NCBI GenBank assembly: GCA_013298815.1
Contig: JAAFJF010000022.1
Location: 1-46,553, forward strand
DNA length: 46,553 bases
Direction: 5' to 3'
DNA from: Polaromonas sp.
Lineage (GTDB): Bacteria; Pseudomonadota; Gammaproteobacteria; Burkholderiales; Burkholderiaceae_C
In this document: positions 23,887 to 31,064 of the stretch, one piece after another
Position numbering within the stretch: position 1 is the first letter of the stretch
Layout: each line of letters opens with the position of its first letter
Position numbers and translations under genes: made by a program
Notes under the pieces: generated by a model
What the model was told of the DNA's origin: nothing
Databases searched by the model: none
Seen by the model: the letters and a program-made list of their open reading frames with translations, nothing else

Positions 23887-25455
23887 CTACAGCTTTCTCG
23901 TCTGAGATTTTTGTGGCGAATCAACTAGCATAAACACCAAAGCGGACAGCAGCATCAACAAGCAGGCCAAGAGCATCGCTGTGTCTAAATTGACAGCGCC
24001 TGGTTTGCCGAGGCGTTGGTAGATCAAGGTGGTGAGAGTTGTCCACTCAGGACGCGACAAAAACAAGGTCACAGCAAACTCGCCCAATGCCGTCGCCGCG
24101 GCAAACGCCATACCGCGACGCAAAGCGGGACTGAGCAACGGTAACGTCACCCGCCAAAACGTTCGCCACGAGCTCGCGCCCAAGGTGCGGGCTACTTGGC
24201 CTAAATTGTCGGGCAAGCTGCCCAAACCGGCAGTCATGGCTTTGGCGACAAAGGGGTAGGCCAACACGGCGTAGGCGGCTATCAACAAAGCCAAGCTCGC
24301 TGTCCAATCTGGGTACAACAACAGCAAGCCAAACGCTACGGTAACGGGTGAGGCTATCAATGGCAAATACGCCGCTGCGCGCCATGCGACCGAGTCTCTA
24401 CCTGTTCCAGTGCCCAAGGCGTGGGCGATGCCAAGCACGGTGGCTACCAACAGCGCAACGGCAGAAAAGCGCAGGGTGTTCCACAACGCAAGCATGGTTT
24501 CTTCATCCAACAGCGCCGCCCAAGCTTGCGAATCGGCCAACAAAGCACGCCACACAATCGCCAAAATCGGCGCGGCGCAAAAGAAGAACAAAATGGAAAG
24601 GCTGCAAAACACGGCCAGCCAGTTCAAAGTGGTTTTGGGCTGACGCAAAGCGATGGGTTGCAAGCGCGTAGCAACGGACAATCGCTTTTCAACATAGGCA
24701 TAAGCCAACGCGACCAAGCCCGTCAAAGCTAGCATCCACAGCGCCAAACTGCTGGCTTGCGCCAGCTTTAACTCATAAGCGACCAAGGTGTAAATTTCTA
24801 CCTCTACCGTGGCATAGCGCTGCCCACCCAGAACCAAGGCCAAGCCAAACCCGGAGAAGCAATACAAAAAAACCAAACATAGGCTGGATGTGAGCCAAGG
24901 CGCTATCACCGGCCACTCCACCCGCCAAAAGGCACGCCACGGCGTTGCACCCAAGGAGCGGCTAGCCGCCACGCAATGCGCATTAACCTGCCCCAGTGCA
25001 TCGACACCAGCACGGATGACCAAGCACAGGTTAAAAAAAAGATTTCCGTACAACAGCAGCCAAGGTGTGTCTTGCAAGTCAATGCCCAGCGCTTGGCTGA
25101 AAACACCTTGCGGCCCCCACAATGCCAAAACGCCCAGCGCGGCTACCAACGTGGGTACAACAAAGGGCAGCATCAAAAGCCGCAATACCAACTGACGACC
25201 TGGGAAGTCAAACCGCGCCAGCACCCACGCGACGGGAAGACCGAAAACGAGTGCAAGTAAGCAGGTCAGAATCGCTTGTACAAACGACCACAGCAGCCGC
25301 CACCTCAAGAAATCGTCTTGCCAGATGGTGATAAACGACCCGTTTACAGATTCACCCCAACCTTCAACCATCAACCGCAACATCGGCAACAACAGCATCA
25401 ATACCACTGCCGCGCTGGGCAGCAGAAGCAATGCCACTCTTGACGAGTGCTTCAT
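23887..25455 (-). CDS. thiP: Thiamine ABC transporter, permease ThiP
   Basis: A 522-aa fused permease with two copies of the binding-protein-dependent inner-membrane domain and about twelve membrane segments. Each half has an EAA-type loop (CVAASRSLGATPWRAFWRVE in the first, ARTLGASSWRTFWRVTLPLL in the second) that contacts the ATPase. The frame extends two codons to a TTG at 25461; the ATG at 25455 is preferred. Its start is 17 bp downstream of thiB. Confidence 0.93.
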   Translation of the reverse strand: MKHSSRVALLLLPSAAVVLMLLLPMLRLMVEGWGESVNGSFITIWQDDFLRWRLLWSFVQAILTCLLALVFGLPVAWVLARFDFPGRQLVLRLLMLPFVVPTLVAALGVLALWGPQGVFSQALGIDLQDTPWLLLYGNLFFNLCLVIRAGVDALGQVNAHCVAASRSLGATPWRAFWRVEWPVIAPWLTSSLCLVFLYCFSGFGLALVLGGQRYATVEVEIYTLVAYELKLAQASSLALWMLALTGLVALAYAYVEKRLSVATRLQPIALRQPKTTLNWLAVFCSLSILFFFCAAPILAIVWRALLADSQAWAALLDEETMLALWNTLRFSAVALLVATVLGIAHALGTGTGRDSVAWRAAAYLPLIASPVTVAFGLLLLYPDWTASLALLIAAYAVLAYPFVAKAMTAGLGSLPDNLGQVARTLGASSWRTFWRVTLPLLSPALRRGMAFAAATALGEFAVTLFLSRPEWTTLTTLIYQRLGKPGAVNLDTAMLLACLLMLLSALVFMLVDSPQKSQTRKL

Positions 25456-25471
25456 AACCAAACGAGGTGGG

Positions 25472-26500
25472 TTATTTCAAAACAGTTTTTGTCCAACGGC
25501 TGATCCAACCAGCGCCCTTTTCAGCAATAACTGCAGGTGCCATGCTTTCAAACTTAGCGGGCTCGGTTGCATACTTCATCACATCGGCACGCTTGGTGGT
25601 ACTTTGCATCGGGAACATCCACATCGTCGTTTGCATGGCTTCTTGCACATCGTTTGAGCGCATGAATTCTAAAAATTTCTCTGCTTCAGCACGTTGCTTG
25701 CCGCCTTTGACGAGCGCTGCGCCTTCGACTTGCTTGAACACTGCACCCGGCAAAAACAAGCTGGCGGTTGGAGAATCTGTCAACTTTTCTTTGCTGTAAA
25801 ACACCTCAGCAGCTGGACTGCTGGCGTAGCTCACCACAATGGGGTACGCACCACCGTTACGGCTAAAGTCTGTGTAATAAGCTTCTGTCCAGCCTTTGGC
25901 GACCTTCATGCCATTGCCGCGCATGCTCTTCCACCATTCGAAGGCTTTTTCTTCGCCCATGTGGGCAATCGTTGCCAGCAAAAATGCGTAACCTGGGCCT
26001 GAAGTGGCCGGATTTTCAACAACCAACCATTTTTTATATGCAGGCTGCGTTAACTCTTCCAATGATTTTGGCAGCGGCGTACCACGCTTAGCCACGGTGG
26101 CTTTGTCGTAGTTCAACGTTACAAAACCATAGTCAACGGCGACAGCCATACCTGCAAATTCGGCTTTCGATTCACCTTGGGCGGCTGCACCGTCGTACAT
26201 ATCCAGCACATCTGCCGCTTTGGCTTTGACGGCTTGCGCGTTGTCGATGCCGTAGACCACATCGGCAATCGGTGCTTTTTTCGTCAAAATCAACTTGTTC
26301 AACATCTCACCAGAATCGCCACCTTTGACAATTTTGAGTTTCACACCCGCTTCAGATTCGAATTTAGCCAGCAAGGGCTTGGGCAAATCAAACGAGCTGT
26401 GCACGAGAACGCGCAAGTCTTTGGCCAAAACAGACGCTGACAGCAAGCCCGCTGCCAAAGCAACGGAGGCAAGTAAAAATTGTTTTTTGATGTTCCGCAT
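25472..26500 (-). CDS. thiB: Thiamine-binding periplasmic protein ThiB
   Basis: The 342-aa protein has a signal peptide (FLLASVALAAGLLSASVLAK) and the ThiB-type mature sequence: LRVLVHSSFDLPKPLLAKFE, GGDSGEMLNKLILTKKAPIA, DVVYGIDNA, and PVVVSYASSPAAEVFY-like residues near 225-240. It delivers thiamine, TMP or TPP to ThiPQ. A TPP riboswitch lies 70-155 bp upstream, so expression should fall when thiamine pyrophosphate is plentiful. Confidence 0.93.
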   Translation of the reverse strand: MRNIKKQFLLASVALAAGLLSASVLAKDLRVLVHSSFDLPKPLLAKFESEAGVKLKIVKGGDSGEMLNKLILTKKAPIADVVYGIDNAQAVKAKAADVLDMYDGAAAQGESKAEFAGMAVAVDYGFVTLNYDKATVAKRGTPLPKSLEELTQPAYKKWLVVENPATSGPGYAFLLATIAHMGEEKAFEWWKSMRGNGMKVAKGWTEAYYTDFSRNGGAYPIVVSYASSPAAEVFYSKEKLTDSPTASLFLPGAVFKQVEGAALVKGGKQRAEAEKFLEFMRSNDVQEAMQTTMWMFPMQSTTKRADVMKYATEPAKFESMAPAVIAEKGAGWISRWTKTVLK

Positions 26501-26569
26501 GTATTCCTCTACTTTTTATTGAATGTCGCCTATGTAGAAGGCATAAAAAGAGAAGAACAATAAAAGTCT

Positions 26570-26655
26570 TCAGTCATCACGCTTCCTACGCTGGCATGAC
26601 CCAGATCAGGTAAACAGGGTATTTCTCAGTCCGTAGACACCCCTGGTGAAGCTTT
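26570..26655 (-). ncRNA. TPP riboswitch (THI element) of thiBPQ
   Basis: On the minus strand the sequence reads TTCACCAGGGGTGTC, then CTGAGAAATACCC, then ACCTGATCTGGGTCATGCCA, then GCGTAGGAAGCGTGATGA. These are the conserved parts of the TPP aptamer, including CUGAGA (pyrimidine binding) and the ACCUGAUCUGG strand. No clear terminator follows before thiB, so it may act at the level of translation. It is about 75 bp from the island boundary. Confidence 0.95.
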
Positions 26656-26680
26656 ATTGTAGCGCTGATGTCAGACCTAC

Positions 26681-26720
26681 AAAGAAAAAAGCCCTGTAAC
26701 TCAATGAATTACAGGGCTTT
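26681..26720 (-). terminator. Rho-independent terminator downstream of the tRNA-Ser remnant
   Basis: A 12-bp perfect stem (AAAGCCCTGTAA at 26688-26699, TTACAGGGCTTT at 26709-26720) with a 9-base loop. On the minus strand it is followed by a T-rich run. It ended the original tRNA-Ser transcript and insulates the thi operon. Confidence 0.85.
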
Positions 26721-26728
26721 ATCTTTAC

Positions 26729-26794
26729 TGGCGGAAACGAAGGGATTCGAACCCTTGATGAGGCTCAACACCCCATACTCCCTTAGCAGGGGAG
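26729..26794 (-). tRNA. tRNA-Ser(GCU) 3' fragment, island attachment site
   Basis: On the minus strand: anticodon arm CTCCC-CTGCTAA-GGGAG (anticodon GCT), a long variable arm, a T arm with GGGTTCGAATCCC, an acceptor 3' strand and an encoded CCA. The 5' acceptor strand and D arm are missing: beyond 26794 the sequence becomes unrelated and AT-rich. This is the displaced 3' part of a tRNA-Ser gene left by integration of the element to its right. The intact gene is expected at the far end of the island, outside the window. Confidence 0.85.
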
Positions 26795-26894
26795 CATTTT
26801 ATTCCGATAAATCCTATATGAATCAAGCAGTTAGCTTATTTCATAAACCGTTATTCCCATTATAGGGACAAAACGGGGACACTCGGAGTAAAAC

Positions 26895-27932
26895 ATGGCA
26901 GTTATCACACAGCGAGAATCAGGTTGGTGGCAAGCAAAAGTGCGGCGTCAAGGATGGCCCAACCAAAGTAAAACGCATCGTACAAAAATTGAGGCAGAAG
27001 CTTGGGCTAGGCAAATTGAATCTGGCTTTGATCGCGGGGTTTTGGCGGCATCAACACAAATTGGCAAAACCACCTTCGGTTCTGTCGCAAATAGATTCGC
27101 TACTGAATTTGCACCACATCACTATCGTGGAGAAGCGTGGGCAACCAAACTGGCTCACTTGGTTCGCATCCTAGGTGCATATTCGCTCACTGCTTTGACG
27201 GCAGAGCGTATTGCAGCTTACCGTGATGCGCGTTTGAAAGAACCTGATGCCAGGTTCAAAGACTCAAAAATCGCTCCCAAGATTTCAAATTCAACCGTCA
27301 AAGGCGAGCTTGACGTACTATCAAAAATTTTAGACGTTGCGCAAAAAGAGTTTGGACTCATATTACCAATTGGCAACCCAGTACTAGCTGTTCGCAAGCC
27401 TAGCGAGCCAGAGGCTAGGGATTATCGATTGAGCCCCGCTGAATGGGATGAACTGCTATTGCAGTGCCACAAATCCAGATGCATTTATTTAGCATCTGCG
27501 GTCATGCTCGCTTTGGAAACGAGCATGCGGCAAGGCGAGCTGAGAGGTTTAGCATGGGCGGATGTTGACTTGATCAAACAAGTAGCGATCTTGCGTGTGA
27601 AAATTGGCGCGAGCAAGTTAAAACAAAAACGCGCCGTCCCTCTTTCAGTCGCAGCAGTTACAACATTGGAAAAGTTACAAAAACCGTCAACAGAGCGCGT
27701 AATTCCGCTTTCACGCCAAAGCCTTTATGGCGCATTCAAGACAGCCTGCCGCCGAGCTGGAGTTCCAAATTTTCGGTGGCATGACATTCGGCACGAAGCA
27801 CTCTCTCGCTATGCCGAGCGTGGTGACTTATCGGTCATCGAAATGGCTGCAATATCAGGACACAAAACACTTCAGACACTGTCCAAATATATTCATTTGC
27901 AAGCTAATCGACTTGCTTTAAAACTTGGTTAG
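26895..27932 (+). CDS. Tyrosine-type integrase of the genomic island
   Basis: A 345-aa recombinase. An N-terminal arm-binding domain (about 1-50, GWWQAKVRRQGWPNQSKTHR) is followed by a core-binding domain and a catalytic domain with Arg212 (LETSMRQGELRGLAW), a Lys in KLKQKRAVPLS, His296 and Arg299 (WHDIRHEALSRY), His323 (ISGHKTLQTLSKY) and nucleophile Tyr332. CGGAG lies before the ATG. It begins 100 bp from the tRNA-Ser remnant, as expected for the enzyme that inserted the island there. Confidence 0.93.
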   Translation: MAVITQRESGWWQAKVRRQGWPNQSKTHRTKIEAEAWARQIESGFDRGVLAASTQIGKTTFGSVANRFATEFAPHHYRGEAWATKLAHLVRILGAYSLTALTAERIAAYRDARLKEPDARFKDSKIAPKISNSTVKGELDVLSKILDVAQKEFGLILPIGNPVLAVRKPSEPEARDYRLSPAEWDELLLQCHKSRCIYLASAVMLALETSMRQGELRGLAWADVDLIKQVAILRVKIGASKLKQKRAVPLSVAAVTTLEKLQKPSTERVIPLSRQSLYGAFKTACRRAGVPNFRWHDIRHEALSRYAERGDLSVIEMAAISGHKTLQTLSKYIHLQANRLALKLG

Positions 27933-28367
27933 TGACTTGTAAATTGACAAAAATTTGCAACATTAAAGGTTCATCCAGATGAAATGCGATATTTGTGGGT
28001 AAAATACGTTTGGTAAAGCTTAACCCAGGTTAAGCAATCCCTGAGCAAACAGTGTAAAGCAAATTATTATCTTGAAACACTAAATTCGCAATACCAATGT
28101 CATTGCGTAAATTTGTGAACACGACCACCTTTTCTGGGTGTTCGTAAAATTACTACAACTTAAATAACTCTGGCTAAAACCCAGTGAATTCAACGCGTCC
28201 GTTGAATCTATAGCTATCTTTTCGATAGCGAAAATCTTGCGTTAGCACAGCAGGTGATGCGAGTTAAGCCAAAATCTCGCCAACAAAACTAAAGAACAAA
28301 CTTCACGCCCCCGCAATTTACCGGAGGAGGCGTGTGGTGGGCACCCGGGTTTCTTGGGAGTTTTTTT
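27933..28367. other. 435-bp noncoding stretch rich in inverted repeats
   Basis: No convincing gene is seen. It holds several inverted repeats: GCTTAACC-CA-GGTTAAGC (28018-28035), GAACAC...GTGTTC (28117-28143), ATTCAACG-CGTC-CGTTGAAT (28188-28207), GCTATC-TTTTC-GATAGC (28213-28229), and a GC-rich hairpin CACGCC...GGCGTG (28304-28335) whose 3' arm contains GGAGGAGG. It precedes the replication-type genes, so a replication origin, iteron-like control region or a structured RNA are possibilities. Confidence 0.5.
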
Positions 28368-28832
28368 ATGTTTCACGAGTCAGTTTTTCCTATCCCCATG
28401 GCGCAAGCCAGGATCACCGTCGCCAAGCTAAAAGCGCTTGGCATTCACCATATCGATATCGATGACGTTATTCAGGAAGCATGGCTGCTTCAGAACGAAA
28501 ATCCTGAACTTGGCCCATCTGGCTTGATTGCAATCCTGATCAATCAAGCCAAACAATCACGCCGTCGAAGCATCATTGCGTGCGTTGAACTGCCATCTGA
28601 CTACGAAATGATTGATGATTCGAGCGACGATGCAAATATCGAAAAATGGCGAGTAGCAAGTGACGACGAACTTGCAGCTATGGGCTGGTCCATCGATCCT
28701 GCGACTTTGAGGTCGGCATTAATGTCCAACTGGAATATTGGAGATCGACGCGCAAGACAATTACTGCAGGCAGCGATCAGCAAACTAGACGCAGGTCAAT
28801 GCGATCTTTTTACAAACCGTATTGGAGCGTAA
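28368..28832 (+). CDS. Hypothetical island protein with sigma-factor-like segment
   Basis: A 154-aa protein without a confident family. Residues about 20-40 (HHIDIDDVIQEAWLLQNENP) resemble region 2 of sigma-70 type factors (DDLVQEAFL-like). The C-terminal part (LRSALMSNWNIGDRRARQLL) could be a helix-turn-helix. It may be a degenerate sigma-like regulator; this is inference. The frame opens earlier at GTG 28332, but that codon is one base from GGAGGAGG. The ATG at 28368 has GGGAG at 7 bases, so it is chosen. The gene ends 3 bp before the replication ATPase start. Confidence 0.65.
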   Translation: MFHESVFPIPMAQARITVAKLKALGIHHIDIDDVIQEAWLLQNENPELGPSGLIAILINQAKQSRRRSIIACVELPSDYEMIDDSSDDANIEKWRVASDDELAAMGWSIDPATLRSALMSNWNIGDRRARQLLQAAISKLDAGQCDLFTNRIGA

Positions 28833-28834
28833 AA

Positions 28835-30337
28835 ATGACTAATAAAAACTCAAAATTATCGCCAAAATTTGTTGGTCAAAAAAACAAAATTATCGCTGCA
28901 GTAGGGCAACTACCTCGAATGCAATCAGAGGCTTGCGCTGCCTTAGCGTTGAGCGGGATCATCTATAAGCGCGGTGGAACAATAGTGCAACTTGATGAAA
29001 GCGGCAGGACAACTATGCTCACACCAGACACGATTTTGATTCCTTTGGCGACCCACGCTGAGTGGGTAAAAATTATTTACGTAAAAGACGTAAAAACGGA
29101 AATTCCTGCGGATCCGCCTGCAGCTATATGCAAATCGATAAGCAAATCAAATGATTTGCCACACATTCCCGAGCTGTTGCAAGTGTTAGAACACCCAATG
29201 TTTGACCCAAAAACCAATAAACTGACCAAGCAGGGATACGACCCAGAAAGTAAATATTTTGGTCAATTTGAATCAGCTTCCTACGAAGTTAAATTAGAAG
29301 CCTCTAAAGCCGATGCACTTGCCGCCTTGGATCGCATCATGCAATTGTTTAAAACTTTAGATTTAGCCACCGAAAAAGATATAGCTGGCGTGATGAGTGC
29401 AGTACTCACAGCTGTCATGCGCCCAGTACTAGAAACAGCACCACTAATTTTATTTACAGCACCCACCTCCGGGTCGGGAAAAGGAATGCTCGTCAGATTA
29501 GTGTCTAGATTTGCGGTAAAAGGAGAACCTGCTGCAAAAGTATTACTTCAAACTGAGGCTGAAATCAATAAGCAAATTTTGAGTTCATTAATGACATGTG
29601 AGCCAATCATATTTTATGACGAAATCGAAATGGGTTACATCGATTCTCCTTCCATGCGAACTCTTGCAACTAGTCCCAATTTTTCAGGTCGCCCGTTGCA
29701 TCACAATACAATTGCAACACCTCCAACGAAAGCGCTGGTGTTTTTGACTGCCAACAATTCAATGCCAGCCTCAGATATGGCGCGCCGTGTTTTGACAATA
29801 CGAATTGATCCTAAATGCGAAAACCCATCGATCCGAAAGTTTGATTTTGATCCGATTAAATTATTTGATCAAAATAGAAATGAATTTCTTAAAGATGCAC
29901 TAACAGTCGTTGCGGCCTATCTGCATGCAGGACAGCCAGATTTGAGTCCAAATGCTATCGGCGGCTTCTCTGACTGGAATCGACTTTGCAGACTGCCAGT
30001 AATATGGCTTATGAATCAAGATCCAGCGGCCCGGATGATTGAGCAAATCAGCGACGATCCAGTAAAAGATAGCCTCGCCTTAGTTATGTTTCAATGGCAT
30101 GCCTTCAAAAAGAGTTCCCCCGTTACGGCAGCTGACTTATTGACTGATAAGGCATTTATGCAAGCGTTTCTAGACGCTACCGGCCACGACTTTTACAAGA
30201 CACCTTCACATGCGCTTTCGCTTTGGCTTGGCAAACATGTGGATCGAATTATTGACGGGAAAATCATCCGAAAATTGAAAAAACTGAACGGCTACCAAAT
30301 GTGGCAATTATGTAGCTTACCGACCAAAGTAGATTGA
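28835..30337 (+). CDS. SF3/AAA-type replication ATPase of the island
   Basis: A 500-aa protein with a P-loop ATPase core. Walker A is FTAPTSGSGKGMLVRLVSR, Walker B is EPIIFYDEIEMGY, and a sensor Asn is in LVFLTANNSMPASDMARRV. This layout matches the helicase half of primase-helicase proteins of phages and satellite elements (DUF927-like ATPases). The N-terminal about 170 residues show no primase motif that I can see, so it is probably a stand-alone helicase or loader. The upstream frame extends to 28799, but GGAG precedes the ATG at 28835. It is likely cotranscribed with the preceding gene. Confidence 0.8.
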   Translation: MTNKNSKLSPKFVGQKNKIIAAVGQLPRMQSEACAALALSGIIYKRGGTIVQLDESGRTTMLTPDTILIPLATHAEWVKIIYVKDVKTEIPADPPAAICKSISKSNDLPHIPELLQVLEHPMFDPKTNKLTKQGYDPESKYFGQFESASYEVKLEASKADALAALDRIMQLFKTLDLATEKDIAGVMSAVLTAVMRPVLETAPLILFTAPTSGSGKGMLVRLVSRFAVKGEPAAKVLLQTEAEINKQILSSLMTCEPIIFYDEIEMGYIDSPSMRTLATSPNFSGRPLHHNTIATPPTKALVFLTANNSMPASDMARRVLTIRIDPKCENPSIRKFDFDPIKLFDQNRNEFLKDALTVVAAYLHAGQPDLSPNAIGGFSDWNRLCRLPVIWLMNQDPAARMIEQISDDPVKDSLALVMFQWHAFKKSSPVTAADLLTDKAFMQAFLDATGHDFYKTPSHALSLWLGKHVDRIIDGKIIRKLKKLNGYQMWQLCSLPTKVD

Positions 30338-30515
30338 GTTTCAAGTGAGTAGTGAGCATTTCGAAGCTGGAAATGGGAATTTAAATTACCTTTCTAAATT
30401 TAGTCTAGAAATGCCCACTTATGCTCACTTATTTGATGTTTTGAAAATTTTTAAATTTTCTTTAACGCAAAGATTTCCACGGCATCCTATTTGCTACATA
30501 TCCACAACATTTAGC

Positions 30516-30812
30516 ATGATCATGAGCATCAACAATATTTCTTCACCTCTTGTCGACGAGTTTGCTGCTGCAAAACATCTTGGAATTTCAGTATCAACTC
30601 TGCGTAGGGATCGAGTGTTGCCCAAACCGACCATACCTGTAATATACATAGGTGCCAGCGTTCGCTACAGCATTGAGGCACTAAATAAATGGATTCAACG
30701 CTGCATGGAGGATGAGAACGATCGACCAAAAACAGAAATCTCTACCGCCGCTACTCCCCCATCTGGGATCAAACGCCAACGTGGGCGCCCACGCAAAGTC
30801 GATTACGTTTGA
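30516..30812 (+). CDS. AlpA/excisionase-type DNA-binding protein with AT-hook tail
   Basis: A 98-aa protein with a MerR-like/AlpA winged helix (DEFAAAKHLGISVSTLRRDR, then FIGASVRYS-like GASVRYSIEALNKWIQ) and a basic end KRQRGRPRK, which is an AT-hook motif (GRP flanked by basic residues). Small proteins of this type act as excisionases or integrase-gene regulators in P4-like elements. The frame opens at 30345, but the conserved part starts at the ATGs at 30516/30522. No Shine-Dalgarno sequence is obvious. A 24-bp palindrome follows 26 bp after the stop. Confidence 0.78.
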   Translation: MIMSINNISSPLVDEFAAAKHLGISVSTLRRDRVLPKPTIPVIYIGASVRYSIEALNKWIQRCMEDENDRPKTEISTAATPPSGIKRQRGRPRKVDYV

Positions 30813-30838
30813 TTCAGGCCCCAATTTCAATAAAAATT

Positions 30839-30862
30839 ACGTGTGACACGCGTGTCACACGT
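30839..30862. promoter_or_regulatory. Island palindrome, copy 1
   Basis: A perfect palindrome of 24 bp whose central 20 bp are GTGTGACACGCGTGTCACAC. The 18-bp core recurs at 42098-42115 and 46139-46158. It lies between the convergent AlpA-like and protease genes, so it is not an ordinary promoter operator here. Confidence 0.8.
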
Positions 30863-31040
30863 GTTGGCGCTGACGTGATTGGGATCCTCCAGCCGAGATT
30901 TCAATGACCCAGCCGAGCGTACGTCTAATCGTTTTCGCAGGCGCATTCGTCAAGAATTGAAATCGGTCGGGTCCAAAGTCGGCTACTGAGTCAAAACGTG
31001 TCGCCAGCAACATACATTTCTCTCAAATGCGCCTAACCGA

Positions 31041-31057
31041 GAGGAGTTCATCTCCTC
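31041..31057. repeat. Short inverted repeat after the protease gene
   Basis: GAGGAG-TTCAT-CTCCTC lies 8 bp beyond the stop of the AAA+/M41 gene. It has no T-run, so it is only a weak terminator candidate. Confidence 0.35.
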
Positions 31058-31064
31058 ATCCTGT

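Noticed and set aside
26668-26865. 65-aa frame across the tRNA-Ser remnant
   Set aside because: It is a chance translation of the tRNA fragment and its terminator.
28332-28367. GTG start at 28332 for the sigma-like protein, next to a perfect GGAGGAGG
   Set aside because: The Shine-Dalgarno sequence is only one base from the GTG, too close to work; the ATG at 28368 has a normal GGGAG spacing.
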